DNA of 64,000 bases from CAIKNB01 sp041658705 (GTDB lineage: Bacteria > Patescibacteriota > Patescibacteriia > 2-12-FULL-60-25), in the NCBI GenBank assembly GCA_041658705.1, contig JBAZZT010000003.1, positions 1 to 64,000 on the forward strand, given 5' to 3'. The notes beneath the pieces were generated by a model. The model had not been told where the DNA came from, did no database searches, and worked only from the letters and a program-made list of their open reading frames with translations. The translations under genes were made by a program, and so were the position numbers. How positions within the stretch are numbered: position 1 is the stretch's first letter; every line of letters begins with the position of its first letter. Below are positions 47,059-55,990 of the stretch, in pieces.

Positions 47059-47340
47059 GGACCTACGCATTCGGCATTCCGTTTGTCATGGCTCGCTGTT
47101 GCTCCTCGTCACGGCGCCCGCGAACGACGTGGCTCGCAATGACAGGATGTGATCATCCAAACGCGCAGGTCCGTAGTCCTCGAGGTGGGGTCTGGGGCCG
47201 AGAGTTGAGCGGGCCGCAAGAACACCCAAGCCTATACTTGTTAGCGAATTCGAGGCCCCAGCGGTTTTTGCATACTTTTTGCCGCCAAAAAGTATGAGGT
47301 TGTATTTGATTTTAGGACCGCGATGACGGCGGGTGATTAG
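47058..47340. repeat. GTCATTGCGAG-type element, copy 5, and a CATACTTTTTG palindrome
   Basis: 47058-47176 has the terminal arms TAGGACCTACGCATTCGG and CAAACGCGCAGGTCC of the GTCATTGCGAG family, but a changed core with GTCATGGCTCGCTGTTGC and CACGGCGCCCGCGAACGACG. Then GAGGTGGGGTCTGGGGCC pairs with a distant GAGGCCCCAG (47190-47260). The segment CATACTTTTTG ccgcc AAAAAGTATG (about 47269-47294) is a clean hairpin of a repeat type also known from other bacteria. No gene is seen. Confidence 0.75.
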
Positions 47341-47363
47341 CTGAAGGTGTAGGTCATAATTTT

Positions 47364-47386
47364 AAACCCCCGAGCAGTGTCGGGGG
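47364..47386 (-). terminator. Terminator of the 112-aa gene
   Basis: On the minus strand CCCCCGA cactgc TCGGGGG is followed by TTTAAAATT. Confidence 0.82.
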
Positions 47387-47391
47387 CGGGT

Positions 47392-47730
47392 TCAGGCGAG
47401 GATGTCCCACGTTTGTTGGGACAGCCATTCGAGGATATTGACGTCCGTGTGGAGCGTCGAATCTTGCGGGATGGAGAGGACTCCGCGCTGGTCCTGTTCA
47501 GGCAGATTCAAGGGAGCTAGGCCGCGATCCGTGAGCAGGATGAGCAGGGCCATGTCGCGGATCATGTTACGTAAGGAGCTGCGCAGCTCTAGGTCTGGGA
47601 ATCGGCCGTCTTGCATGGCCGATTCGATGCGCGCGCACTCCTGGCGCAGCAGGTCGACGAATCCGGCAGCGCCTTCGCGTCCGCAACTCTCAAGCGCGGT
47701 CTGAAGCTTGTCGAAAAAAGATGCGTCCAC
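47392..47730 (-). CDS. Small hypothetical protein, 112 aa
   Basis: A helical soluble protein: FFDKLQTALESCGREGAAGF, LRQECARIESAMQDGRFPDL and SSLRNMIRDMALLILLTDRG, followed by LNILEW-like DVNILEWLSQQTWDILA. No family is recognised. The start is GTG at 47730, 4 nt after GGAGGT; a GTG at 47736 is in frame but lies against the Shine-Dalgarno. It is a complete monocistronic cassette with promoter and terminator. Confidence 0.68.
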   Translation of the reverse strand: MDASFFDKLQTALESCGREGAAGFVDLLRQECARIESAMQDGRFPDLELRSSLRNMIRDMALLILLTDRGLAPLNLPEQDQRGVLSIPQDSTLHTDVNILEWLSQQTWDILA

Positions 47731-47761
47731 GTTCACCTCCCATGGAAACGAGGAATAGGTC

Positions 47762-47790
47762 AGCTAATCATCTTTCGGACGACGTGTCAA
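47762..47790 (-). promoter_or_regulatory. Promoter of the 112-aa gene
   Basis: On the minus strand, TTGACA (47785-47790), 17 nt, TTAGCT (47762-47767). Confidence 0.6.
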
Positions 47791-47795
47791 TGCGG

Positions 47796-48638
47796 CTAGG
47801 CTTTGTTTTGGGGCGCGTAACCTGGCTCCATTTTTTTCAGTTCGTATTTGATTTTATTGCGTCCGGGTCCGTTTTTGAGCAGATCCTTGAATCTTCCCAC
47901 GATCGTCGTCGTGATTTCTTGGCGCAATTTTTCCCGCGTCGCATCATTCCGATTATAGGCATCGTCGAGATTGAATTCTTGGAATTTAAGCTTGAACAGC
48001 TTGCCCAGCACGGCATCTATCGTATTGGAAAAACCGGAACTATCTATCTTGCCTTCGTTTTCGAATTCTTGGACGACGCCTTGGGTGATTTGCCCGACCA
48101 GGTCATCCGGCGCCGCGCTGAATCTGAAGCGATTCAGTCCCAGGTCTAATTCGATGGGCAATTCCAAGTCTACCGTCGGTTGGTTTTGTGCGGCCAAGAG
48201 CGCGGTGAGGAATTTTTTCTTTTTTTCGGGATAAGCGGCTTCTACCTTGAGCCGCGCCTCGATTTCGCGTTCGTCGCTTTCCATCCAGTCATGCAGGGAT
48301 TCGGTCTTGAGCGTCTCCGGGAAGCGCGGAATCAAAGCCTCGATTTCTCCGGGTTTAAAATCTCTCTTGCTTAAGTTGACCGAATATTTATTGTCCGCCT
48401 CAAGGATCAGGGTCGGGCTGCGTCCGAAGAGTCCATAACGTTCATCGGTCAGGAATTCTAATGTACGCTGGTAAGCCATGATTGTGCGCCAATCGGCGGC
48501 GGCGGGGAATTCGAAGTGCAGGCGATACGCTCCCTTGTCTTCCTCAAAAGTCAGGCGCGCTATTTTGACGCGATCTTTTTGTGGCTTTTCGGTCGGCGGG
48601 GCGGCGAGATTCGAGGAGGCTTCGAAAGGGTTTGCCAT
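47796..48638 (-). CDS. Hypothetical protein with shared NPFE N-terminus, 280 aa
   Basis: A soluble alpha/beta protein without signal peptide. The first residues MANPFEASSNLAAPP resemble MPTNPFETASNL of the putative target protein at 27142, and the DNA is also similar there (CCTCGAATCTC is identical). The rest is unrelated: YRLHFEFPAAADWRTIMAYQ, LILEADNKYSVNLSKRDFKP, and a helical C-terminus NDATREKLRQEITTTIVGRF. The start at 48638 is chosen because the shared segment begins there; the longer frame to 48887 would overlap the upstream gene. It lies 48 bp after the PPM-like gene on the same strand. Confidence 0.72.
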   Translation of the reverse strand: MANPFEASSNLAAPPTEKPQKDRVKIARLTFEEDKGAYRLHFEFPAAADWRTIMAYQRTLEFLTDERYGLFGRSPTLILEADNKYSVNLSKRDFKPGEIEALIPRFPETLKTESLHDWMESDEREIEARLKVEAAYPEKKKKFLTALLAAQNQPTVDLELPIELDLGLNRFRFSAAPDDLVGQITQGVVQEFENEGKIDSSGFSNTIDAVLGKLFKLKFQEFNLDDAYNRNDATREKLRQEITTTIVGRFKDLLKNGPGRNKIKYELKKMEPGYAPQNKA

Positions 48639-48685
48639 ATGAAAATTCCCGTCCAGTATAGCGCTCGTCGGGCAGAGCCCCAAAC

Positions 48686-50800
48686 TTATGGCAGCGTCAG
48701 CATGAGCAGCCGGTTGCCGTCCACGATGATGGCGCGTTTTGCGATGTCGTCCGCCGAGAGGCTGCGCGGAGAACGGAATTGGGTCGAGATGATTTGCGCT
48801 TTGAGTGCGCCGCTCTTGTCGAAGATGACCAGGCGTTTGCCGGCGGCGTCGGCGACGATCAAATCCGTCCCGTCTTTGCTGGTCCACAGACCGGAACTTG
48901 ATTTGAGCGGCGGATCGATTTGGACCAAAGCGAAGCTGACTTGTCCGCCGGAGAGGAATTGATACAGCGTGCCGTCATTCTTGAGGACATACACATTGCT
49001 GTCGATGGCCAGGCCGACCGCGCCGTCGAGCGGCGTGTCGGAAGCTTTGATGTAGGCGGTCTCGGGACCGAAGCCGTCGCCGGAGGGGAGCGAACGCCAG
49101 ACCTGTTTATCCGCGGCGTCCAACGCGTATAATTTTCCGGCGTACAGGACGATGTCGGTGGTCGAAGAGGTGCGGCTGCGTGCCCAGGTGACGGACTTGG
49201 CCAGGTCGGTGGATTTGTTGAGCGAGATGAGCTTTCCGTTTTCGGTCGCGAAAATCACCGTGGCCGTGCCTTCGCTGCCGCTGACGATGCGCGACGTGCC
49301 GGAGGGCAGGGGAATGCGCTTGACCGCTTTGGTCTGCAGATCGACCTTCAGGATATTCTGCGTCGCGTTGTCTACGGCGTAAGCGTAATCTTTGGTCAGG
49401 ACCGGAGCGGACAGACTGTTTTCACCCGCCGCGGCGTCGAGTGTCGCGAGTTCCGTCGGATTGTCGATCTTGACCAACTTGCGCAAGCGCTCTTTCAGAT
49501 CGGAAACGTCTTTGTTCAGTTTGTCGAGCTTGCTCGCGCGGTCGCGGTTTTTGGTCGTGAGGGTGGCGATGATTTTTTCTGCTTCGCCGAGTTCGGTGCG
49601 GGCGCGCGACTCGTTGCCGTAGACCAAATCTGATTCGGCGCGATTCTTGTTGTCCGCGGCTTGGTCATAGGTCGAAGTCCAAGCGGCGCTCTCGGCGGCG
49701 GCTTTTTTGGCGAAGTTCCACCAGACAAGACCGATCACCAGGCAGATGAAGACAGCTCCGACGCCCAGGATGATCATTTTCTTTTTCTTGTTCAGCGAGT
49801 TTTGGTAGCCGGCGTTCATGCCGCGCAAGCTGGCCAGGGCCATGGGGTCTTGGATGCGCGAGCGCTTGAGTTTTTCGCGCAGCAAGACGTAGAGGCGCTG
49901 CGTCCGATCTTGCGCCACGGACAGGATTTTTTGCGCCAGCGGTTTCAGGCCGACGTTCGGGACCGGAGCGATTTGGGGCGCCAGGTGTTGCGTGGTTTCG
50001 TCTTCGGTATTCAAAAGTTTTTCAATCGACGCGGTGCTGGGCTGTGGCGCGGCTTCTTCCGCGCGCTCCGGCATTGGTAAAGGTTCCTGCGCCGCCGGTT
50101 TGATTTCGCAGCTGGCGATGATGACGGCGACGAAATCGTCCGGGATGCCGCGGCGTTCCAGGTCCTGGCGGATTTCCATGGCCGCGGTGACGGGCGGCAG
50201 CGAGATGAGGCGCTCTTTGAGCTTCAGCTCATTGCGCACGCGCTCGAAGTTGTTGGTGCCGGTCAGGAGCACGTCGCCAATCTTGATGTCGCCGCAGATG
50301 ATGGTGGAAAAAGGTTTTTGCGGATCGGCCACGGCTGTTTGGTCGAGCGAGCCGAACAAATCGAAGGCCCTGAAGTCGCCGTCGTCTTGTTTCTGCAAAA
50401 AGATATTCATGAGCTTGCCCACGCCGGCAAAGCACAGGTGGCCGTCGGACAGCTCCATGACGTAGATGTTGACCCGTGACCATTGGATGGGCACCGGTTC
50501 CTCGGCGACGAAAGCCGCCGCCGCCTCGTTGAGTTTTTGCACCAGCTTCTCGAAGCGGGCGAGCGGGTCTTGGTCGACTTGCGAAACCAAATGTCGCGCT
50601 TGTTCGGCGGCTCCGTTCAGGCGATCCAGCAGCCGCTCATAGGCGTAGAGCGAAGAGTGGATCTCCGCCAGCATGAGCAGCGCCGGGGTCTTTTTGTTCC
50701 GGTTCGTATTCTCGAAGCGGAAAATCCCCACGATGTTCTCGTCAGCGACGCTACGCGCCACCTCGATCTCCGCGATGCGGAATTGTTGGTTTTCTTCCAT
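48686..50800 (-). CDS. PPM-phosphatase-like / beta-propeller membrane protein
   Basis: A 704-residue protein. Residues ~1-250 resemble a PP2C/SpoIIE (PPM) fold (VNIYVMELSDGHLCFAGVGK, IICGDIKIGDVLLTGTNNFE) but lack the usual metal-binding Asp pairs. A Pro/Glu linker follows, one membrane segment at about 357-380 (MIILGVGAVFICLVIGLVWW), a coiled coil (~400-460), and a C-terminal six-blade-like propeller (DYAYAVDNATQNILKVDLQT, AGKLYALDAADKQVWRSLPS). The topology suggests a cytoplasmic domain and an external propeller. The start at 50800 is chosen over 50956, which overlaps the divergent regulator gene. The function is unknown. Confidence 0.78.
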   Translation of the reverse strand: MEENQQFRIAEIEVARSVADENIVGIFRFENTNRNKKTPALLMLAEIHSSLYAYERLLDRLNGAAEQARHLVSQVDQDPLARFEKLVQKLNEAAAAFVAEEPVPIQWSRVNIYVMELSDGHLCFAGVGKLMNIFLQKQDDGDFRAFDLFGSLDQTAVADPQKPFSTIICGDIKIGDVLLTGTNNFERVRNELKLKERLISLPPVTAAMEIRQDLERRGIPDDFVAVIIASCEIKPAAQEPLPMPERAEEAAPQPSTASIEKLLNTEDETTQHLAPQIAPVPNVGLKPLAQKILSVAQDRTQRLYVLLREKLKRSRIQDPMALASLRGMNAGYQNSLNKKKKMIILGVGAVFICLVIGLVWWNFAKKAAAESAAWTSTYDQAADNKNRAESDLVYGNESRARTELGEAEKIIATLTTKNRDRASKLDKLNKDVSDLKERLRKLVKIDNPTELATLDAAAGENSLSAPVLTKDYAYAVDNATQNILKVDLQTKAVKRIPLPSGTSRIVSGSEGTATVIFATENGKLISLNKSTDLAKSVTWARSRTSSTTDIVLYAGKLYALDAADKQVWRSLPSGDGFGPETAYIKASDTPLDGAVGLAIDSNVYVLKNDGTLYQFLSGGQVSFALVQIDPPLKSSSGLWTSKDGTDLIVADAAGKRLVIFDKSGALKAQIISTQFRSPRSLSADDIAKRAIIVDGNRLLMLTLP

Positions 50801-50931
50801 CTTTTTGCGGGTTATTTCACGAGCGGAGTATACTGGAACAACCCCACCCGCGTCTATCCTAGCGCATCCGTAACGGCAATTGACGCCCCCCTTGTCAAGG
50901 GAGAGAAATCCGGGCAGGATTAATCCGTAAT

Positions 50932-51522
50932 ATGCTTGAACACCTATTTGGCTCAAAAACCCGGCTCAAATTGCTGATGTTGTTCCTGCAGTCTCCGGAA
51001 GAGGCATTTTATGTGCGCGAGCTGACCCGGCGCATCGACACCCAAATCAACGCGGTGCGGCGCGAAATCCAGAATCTGCTGCGCATCGGCCTCATCATGG
51101 AGGGTATTGCTTCGGTCGATTCGGAGCTTAAACGCCCGGGACTCAAGCGCAAATACTACACGGCCAACAACGGCTTTCCGCTCATGCCCGAGGTCAAGGC
51201 GCTTTTGCTCAAAGCCTATGCGCTCATGGAAATGCATGTGGACGAGCAGATCATGAAGCTGGGCGACATCAAGTACTTGGCTTTCCTCGGAGTGTTCACC
51301 GGACAAAAAGGCCAGCCCGTGGATGTGTTCATCGTAGGCAACGTCGATCGCTCCAAGCTCACCGAGATCATGCAAAAACTGGAGAAAGCCATGGACTCCG
51401 AAATCAACTATTCAGTCATGACGCCGCAGGAATACGCTTACCGCAAAGAAATGGCCGATCGGTTTTTGGACGGCATCTTGCGCTCACCCAAGACCATAGC
51501 GGTGAATAACCTAGAGAAATAA
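50932..51522 (+). CDS. Winged-helix regulator with nucleotidyltransferase-like domain
   Basis: A 196-residue DNA-binding protein. The N-terminal winged helix is clear (TRLKLLMLFLQSPEEAFYVR, ELTRRIDTQINAVRREIQNL, LKRKYYTAN). The second half (~100-196) has LAFLGVFTGQKGQPVDVFIV, like the core of a nucleotidyltransferase fold in the MNT group, without a clear GS...DxD motif. Such two-domain regulators are common in Patescibacteria. It is divergent from the PPM-like gene with ~130 bp between starts, so it may regulate it. Confidence 0.82.
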   Translation: MLEHLFGSKTRLKLLMLFLQSPEEAFYVRELTRRIDTQINAVRREIQNLLRIGLIMEGIASVDSELKRPGLKRKYYTANNGFPLMPEVKALLLKAYALMEMHVDEQIMKLGDIKYLAFLGVFTGQKGQPVDVFIVGNVDRSKLTEIMQKLEKAMDSEINYSVMTPQEYAYRKEMADRFLDGILRSPKTIAVNNLEK

Positions 51523-51598
51523 TGTCTAATGACTAATGTCTAATGACTAATTTTCGGTCAGACCCTAGACATTAGAAATTAGACATTAGTCATTCTGA
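51521..51598. repeat. Heptad hairpin (AATGACT type)
   Basis: AATGTCT AATGACT then AATGTCT AATGACT on the left, CATTAGA AATTAGA CATTAGT CATTCTG on the right. Same heptamer family as the array at 10264. It begins at the stop codon of the regulator. Confidence 0.88.
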
Positions 51599-51608
51599 CT
51601 GCTCCCGT

Positions 51609-51998
51609 ATGACCTTTATCTTCATCGACACCGTCCGTTCAGGCGCTTTTCGTTTGGGCGTGTTAGGCGATAAAATAAAGGTCAAGGAATCGGTCGGACG
51701 TTCGCATGAGATTTTGCCTGCCCTGGCCGTAGCAGCGTCAAGGGATATACTTGAGGCGGCTGACGGGATTTGCGTGGTCAAAGGACCAGGTTCGTATTCC
51801 GCGGTGCGCAGCGGTGTACTCATTGCCAACTTGCTGGCGCGCTGGCACAAAAAACCGCTTTACGGCGTGGACGTGGATGAGGCGCAGGATCTTGAGCGGT
51901 TGCGCGACGCTTTAGCGCACGGCACGATCCCAGCGCAAAGCTACGTGGCGCCGGAATATGATTCTGAACCGAACATAACCGTCAAACGCACAGCATGA
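51609..51998 (+). CDS. tsaB: TsaB-like protein (short form)
   Basis: A 129-residue protein matching the N-terminal half of TsaB, a partner of TsaD in making the t6A37 modification of tRNA. Motifs: the strand FIFIDTVRSG, SHEILPALAVAA, and ICVVKGPGSYSAVRSGVLIA, followed by KKPLYGVDV. Full TsaB has ~220 residues; here the second ASKHA-type domain is missing. Short versions are known in reduced genomes, so it may still function as a scaffold. Its end overlaps the next gene by ATGA. Confidence 0.75.
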   Translation: MTFIFIDTVRSGAFRLGVLGDKIKVKESVGRSHEILPALAVAASRDILEAADGICVVKGPGSYSAVRSGVLIANLLARWHKKPLYGVDVDEAQDLERLRDALAHGTIPAQSYVAPEYDSEPNITVKRTA

Positions 51999-53515
51999 CC
52001 AAGGCGCAGTTCAAACGGAGGTTACTCGAAATCATCCCGGGCGGATTGGTTTGGTTCACTTTCATCGCCTCGCTCGGATTGTCCTTCGTGCGTCCGCTGT
52101 GGGTCATCTATTTCGTCATCATCTACGATTTGTATTGGCTTTTCCGCGTAGCCTATTACATCCCGTTCACGCTCGTTTCGTGGTACCGCTACAAACGAGA
52201 CATCAAGAAAGATTGGCAGAAGCTGGCGGAACTGCAACCGGGTTATGCGCGCCTGCGCCATCTCATCTTCCTGCCGACATATAAGGAAGAGACTTTTGTC
52301 ATGCGCGAAACTTTGAACCGGATCGCGAGTTGTTCGATGGCGGCGGATAAATTCATCGTGGTCGTGGCCGGCGAAGAGCGCGATCGTGAACGTTTCGAGC
52401 GTAACATGGCCGAGATCACGCCCGAGTTCGAGGGCAAATTCCTGCGCTTCCTCACGACCATCCATCCCAAGGGCTTGCCTCAAGAGATTCCGGGAAAGGG
52501 CTCTAACCTGAATTGGTCCGGCCATCAAGTTTTGCCGCTGGTCACGGGTGAGATGGGCCTTTCGCCGGATGAGGTGGTCGTCTCGTCTTTCGATATCGAC
52601 ACCACCATCCATGCGCAATATTTTTCCTGCTTGAGCTATCTGTATCTGACCGTCGCGCAGCCGACCAGGAGTTCGTACCAACCGATCCCGTTCTACAACA
52701 ACAACCTGTGGGAATCTCCGGCTGCCGTGCGCGTGGCCATGTTCGGCACGACTTTTTGGCTCATGACCGAGCTGTCGCGGCCTGAAGGCATGATGACTTT
52801 TTCCTCGCACTCGATGAGCTTGCGCATGCTGGTGGATGTGGATTTTTGGCAAAAGGACATCGTCAGCGAGGACTCGCGCATCTTCTTGCAAGGTTTGATT
52901 CATTATCACGGAGCCTACCGCGTGACGCCCATGTATCTGCCCGTCTCGATGGATACGGTGATGATCGGTAATTATTGGAGTGCGCTGGGAGCCTTGTACA
53001 AGCAAGTGCGGCGTTGGGCCTGGGGCGTGGAAAATTTTCCTTACATGGTCGAACGTTTTGCGCAGGACCGCGAGATGCCTAAAAGCGTCAAGCTCGCGTT
53101 CATCTGGAAGCAGCTCGAAGGCATGTATACTTGGGCGACGGTGCCGATTTTGGTTTTTCTCTTAGGGCGCTTGCCGTTTTGGGTCGCGCCCGAATCGTTC
53201 CGCGATTTCACCATCTTCCAGAACACGCCTTTTATGCTTGAGTGGCTGATGCGTTTCGCCATGGTCGGCGTGTTCGTCTCGGCGGGTTTGGCCGTCACGC
53301 TTTTGCCGCCCCGCCCCGCGCATGTGCCGCGGCGCCAATTTTTCGTCGTGACCATCCTGCAATGGCTGCTCTTGCCCGTGACCTTCGTGATTTTCGGCGC
53401 TTTCCCCGCCATCGACGCGCAGACGCGCTTCATGCTGGGCGGCCGCTTCAAACTAGGCTTCAACGTCACAGCTAAACGTAAGGCGGAGACTAGGACCGCG
53501 CTTGCGCCGCAGTAA
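51995..53515 (+). CDS. Membrane glycosyltransferase, family 2 type
   Basis: A 506-residue processive-type glycosyltransferase. Two membrane segments lie at about 15-60. The catalytic domain has HLIFLPTYKEETFVMRETLN, the D-x-D-like SSFDIDTTIHAQYFSC, ED in DIVSEDSRIFLQGL and the QVRRWAWG motif. Further membrane segments are at about 380-400, 420-445 and 452-475. It resembles cellulose/glucan-synthase-like GT2 enzymes. It follows tsaB with a 4-bp overlap and opens a run of envelope genes. Confidence 0.85.
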   Translation: MTKAQFKRRLLEIIPGGLVWFTFIASLGLSFVRPLWVIYFVIIYDLYWLFRVAYYIPFTLVSWYRYKRDIKKDWQKLAELQPGYARLRHLIFLPTYKEETFVMRETLNRIASCSMAADKFIVVVAGEERDRERFERNMAEITPEFEGKFLRFLTTIHPKGLPQEIPGKGSNLNWSGHQVLPLVTGEMGLSPDEVVVSSFDIDTTIHAQYFSCLSYLYLTVAQPTRSSYQPIPFYNNNLWESPAAVRVAMFGTTFWLMTELSRPEGMMTFSSHSMSLRMLVDVDFWQKDIVSEDSRIFLQGLIHYHGAYRVTPMYLPVSMDTVMIGNYWSALGALYKQVRRWAWGVENFPYMVERFAQDREMPKSVKLAFIWKQLEGMYTWATVPILVFLLGRLPFWVAPESFRDFTIFQNTPFMLEWLMRFAMVGVFVSAGLAVTLLPPRPAHVPRRQFFVVTILQWLLLPVTFVIFGAFPAIDAQTRFMLGGRFKLGFNVTAKRKAETRTALAPQ

Positions 53516-53519
53516 CTTT

Positions 53520-54008
53520 ATGCCACGCGTTTTTACCCAGACTTTTGGCGTCGTCGCCGCGTTCATCGAACGCGAGGGAAAATTTTTGTTGGTCAAAGAG
53601 AAGCATCCTGGGCTGGATTTCGGTAAATGGAATCACCCGGCCGGATGGATTGATCTTGGAGAAGATCCTGTAGCGGCGGTGCGCCGGGAGACGCGGGAAG
53701 AGACAGGTTATCTTTTTGAGCCGACCGATTTATTAGGCGTATATTCCTTGGCGAAAAAATATAAAGCCGCGGAGCACGGAGGGGCTTTACCGCATGGGAT
53801 CAAATTGGTGTTTTTGGGCCGACTGGGTGAAAAAGTTTCCGAGCCTATGGCGGATGAGATTTCGGCTACGCGTTGGTTCAGTGCAGAGGAGATCGAGAAG
53901 TTGGACAGTTCAGAGCTCCGTGATGCGGATATAAAAATCATGCTGCGTGAATATCTTGCTGGTCGACGCTATCCGCTCGATTCAGTCCATCATTCGATAC
54001 AAGAATAA
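53520..54008 (+). CDS. Nudix hydrolase
   Basis: A 162-residue enzyme with the complete Nudix box GWIDLGEDPVAAVRRETREE and TG at about residues 42-64. HPGLDFGKWNHPAGWIDLGE resembles the NUDT/ADP-ribose pyrophosphatase-like subgroup. It lies between two glycosyltransferase genes with 4-bp and 3-bp spacing, so it may act on a nucleotide-sugar or its by-product. The ATG at 53520 is preferred; an upstream TTG at 53502 overlaps the preceding gene. Confidence 0.9.
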   Translation: MPRVFTQTFGVVAAFIEREGKFLLVKEKHPGLDFGKWNHPAGWIDLGEDPVAAVRRETREETGYLFEPTDLLGVYSLAKKYKAAEHGGALPHGIKLVFLGRLGEKVSEPMADEISATRWFSAEEIEKLDSSELRDADIKIMLREYLAGRRYPLDSVHHSIQE

Positions 54009-54011
54009 TTT

Positions 54012-55058
54012 ATGCAAGAAGCGCAAAAACTTTCGGTCAATCTGGTGACCTGGAATTCGCTGCCTTATCTGGCGAATTTTTTCGCGGCTTTGGGCGCGCA
54101 AGATTTTCGCGAGTTCACCGTCACGGTGATCGATAACGCTTCGACCGACGGTACGGCGAAGTGGCTTGAGGCCGAGCATCCCGAAGTGACCGTCTTCCGC
54201 AATTTCAAGAACCAGGGCGTGGCGCGCGCCAAAAATCAAGCGTTGACCCTGGCCTTGAGCCGCTGGCCTGAAGAGGAATATGCGCGGCGCTACATCTTGA
54301 CCGTCAATCCGGACATCGAACTGGCGCCGGATTGCTTGGGCAAACTCGTCTCCCAGCTGGAAGAGGACGCGGGATTGGATTCGTGCGGCCCTAAATTGTT
54401 CCGCGCCTACACCAAAGCTGAAGAAGATGGCGCGCGCGAAAGCGAACGCACCAACATCCTGGACTCGACCGGATCGTTCATCGCACGTTCGCGGCGCGTC
54501 GTGGAGCGGGGAGCGGGGCAGGAAGACGACGGGCGTTACGACGGCAAGCCCGAGGTCTTCGGCGTCAACGGCACGTGCGTCGTGTATCGTGCCGCAGCGC
54601 TCATGGCGGCCAAGCTCGACGGCGAATTCTTCGACGAAGATTTTTTCATGTACTACGAAGACGCGGACTTGGCTTGGCGCATGCGTCGGTTCGGGATGCG
54701 CGCGGCTTTTGTGCCCCAGGCTCACGCCTGGCATAACCGCGCCAGCGCCGAGCTGCGGGGTCGCGGACGCTTCCGCTCACGCCGCGCTTACGGCACGCAG
54801 TCCAAGGCCGTCTATCTGCAAGCGCGCAATGCGCTGTGGCTGTGGCTCAAAAACGACGAAGGCTTGAACCGCCTGGCACACTTGCCGTGGATCGCTGGTT
54901 CTTGTATAACGCAAGGCCTGGCTGCGCTGTTTTCTTGGTCGCGCCTCACCGGGTTCTTCGGGGCTTGCGGCGGCGCCTGGAAGATTTGGCGCAAACGCCG
55001 GATGTTCGGGTCGCGCATCAAGCTGCGCGGCGCGGAGCTGCGTCGCTGGTTGGTATGA
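54012..55058 (+). CDS. Glycosyltransferase family 2 (first of two)
   Basis: A 348-residue GT-A fold enzyme: SVNLVTWNSLPYLANFFAAL, VTVIDNASTDGTAKWL, NQGVARAKNQAL, the D-x-D-type ILTVNPDIELAPDC, and FDEDFFMYYEDADLAWRMRR. The set of motifs matches rhamnosyl- and related transferases that build surface polysaccharides. A short basic hydrophobic C-terminus may touch the membrane. It overlaps the next glycosyltransferase gene by 4 bp. Confidence 0.92.
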   Translation: MQEAQKLSVNLVTWNSLPYLANFFAALGAQDFREFTVTVIDNASTDGTAKWLEAEHPEVTVFRNFKNQGVARAKNQALTLALSRWPEEEYARRYILTVNPDIELAPDCLGKLVSQLEEDAGLDSCGPKLFRAYTKAEEDGARESERTNILDSTGSFIARSRRVVERGAGQEDDGRYDGKPEVFGVNGTCVVYRAAALMAAKLDGEFFDEDFFMYYEDADLAWRMRRFGMRAAFVPQAHAWHNRASAELRGRGRFRSRRAYGTQSKAVYLQARNALWLWLKNDEGLNRLAHLPWIAGSCITQGLAALFSWSRLTGFFGACGGAWKIWRKRRMFGSRIKLRGAELRRWLV

Positions 55059-55891
55059 ACAAACTAAGCATCATCACCGTCAATTATAAATCGCGTGAAC
55101 TCACGCGGCTTTTGCTCAAGGGCATCCAGCAGTGCAACCTTGAGCTGCCTTTTGAATGCATCCTGGTCAACAACAGCCCCGCCGACGGGACGGTCGAGAT
55201 GGCGAACGAAAATTTCCCCTGGGTCAAAGCGCTGGATGCGCCGGGCAACATCGGTTATGGAGCGGGCATCAACCTTGGGATGAAGCAAGTCAGCGGTGAA
55301 TTCGTGCTCATCTTGAACGCCGACACCGTCGTCTTCCCGGGGCAAATCGAAAAACTGGTCGCCGCGGCCGAAGCCATGCCGCGCGCCGGTCTGTTAGGTC
55401 CGCGCATGGAAAATCCCAACCGCAGCATGCAGCGCACCTTCTGCCGTTTTCCCACGCTGCTCACGCCGGTCTATCGGCGCACGGTCTTGGGACGCACGCC
55501 GTGGGGCAAGTCGGAACTCGAACGCTATCTCATGCATGACGCCGACCACGAGCAGGCCATGTTCGCGGATTGGATCATCGGCGGCTGCCTGTTGATGCGG
55601 CGTGAGGCTCTGGAGGCCTTGGGCGGTTTCGACGAAAGGTTCTTTATGTATTTTGAAGACGTGGATATCTGCCGGCGCACCTGGGAAGCGGGTTGGCATG
55701 TGGTGTATTTTCCGCACGCCCATTTCGTCCACTACCATCATCGCGAAAGCGACGTGCGGCGGCCCTGGCAGGTGCTCACTAACCGCACCTCTCGTATACA
55801 TATAACAAGCGCGGTAAAATACTTCCTGAAGTACTGGGGTAAGCCTTTGCCTGATTCTCGACCCGGTGCGGCAGTATGTCCCGTGAGATAA
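55055..55891 (+). CDS. Glycosyltransferase family 2 (second of two)
   Basis: A 278-residue GT2 enzyme with LSIITVNYKSRELTRLLLKG, NNSPADGTVEMANENFPWV, NIGYGAGINLGMKQVSGEFV, LILNADTVVFPGQIEKL and ERFFMYFEDVDICRRTWEAG. It is a likely dTDP-rhamnose or similar transferase. It is shorter than the first and lacks a C-terminal extension. The ATG at 55055 overlaps the stop of the first gene (ATGA). Confidence 0.92.
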   Translation: MNKLSIITVNYKSRELTRLLLKGIQQCNLELPFECILVNNSPADGTVEMANENFPWVKALDAPGNIGYGAGINLGMKQVSGEFVLILNADTVVFPGQIEKLVAAAEAMPRAGLLGPRMENPNRSMQRTFCRFPTLLTPVYRRTVLGRTPWGKSELERYLMHDADHEQAMFADWIIGGCLLMRREALEALGGFDERFFMYFEDVDICRRTWEAGWHVVYFPHAHFVHYHHRESDVRRPWQVLTNRTSRIHITSAVKYFLKYWGKPLPDSRPGAAVCPVR

Positions 55892-55990
55892 AAATTATAG
55901 AAATCAGGCTGGACGGCCTTTGAGTTCGCAGAGCTAGGTCAAGTCGATTAAGGGTTGGAAAACGACAAAATAATTTTTGTCTCACAGGAT

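Noticed and set aside
47100..47300. Insertion sequence remnant at the CATACTTTTTG palindrome
   Set aside because: No transposase fragment or IS-type ends are seen; only palindromic repeats are present.
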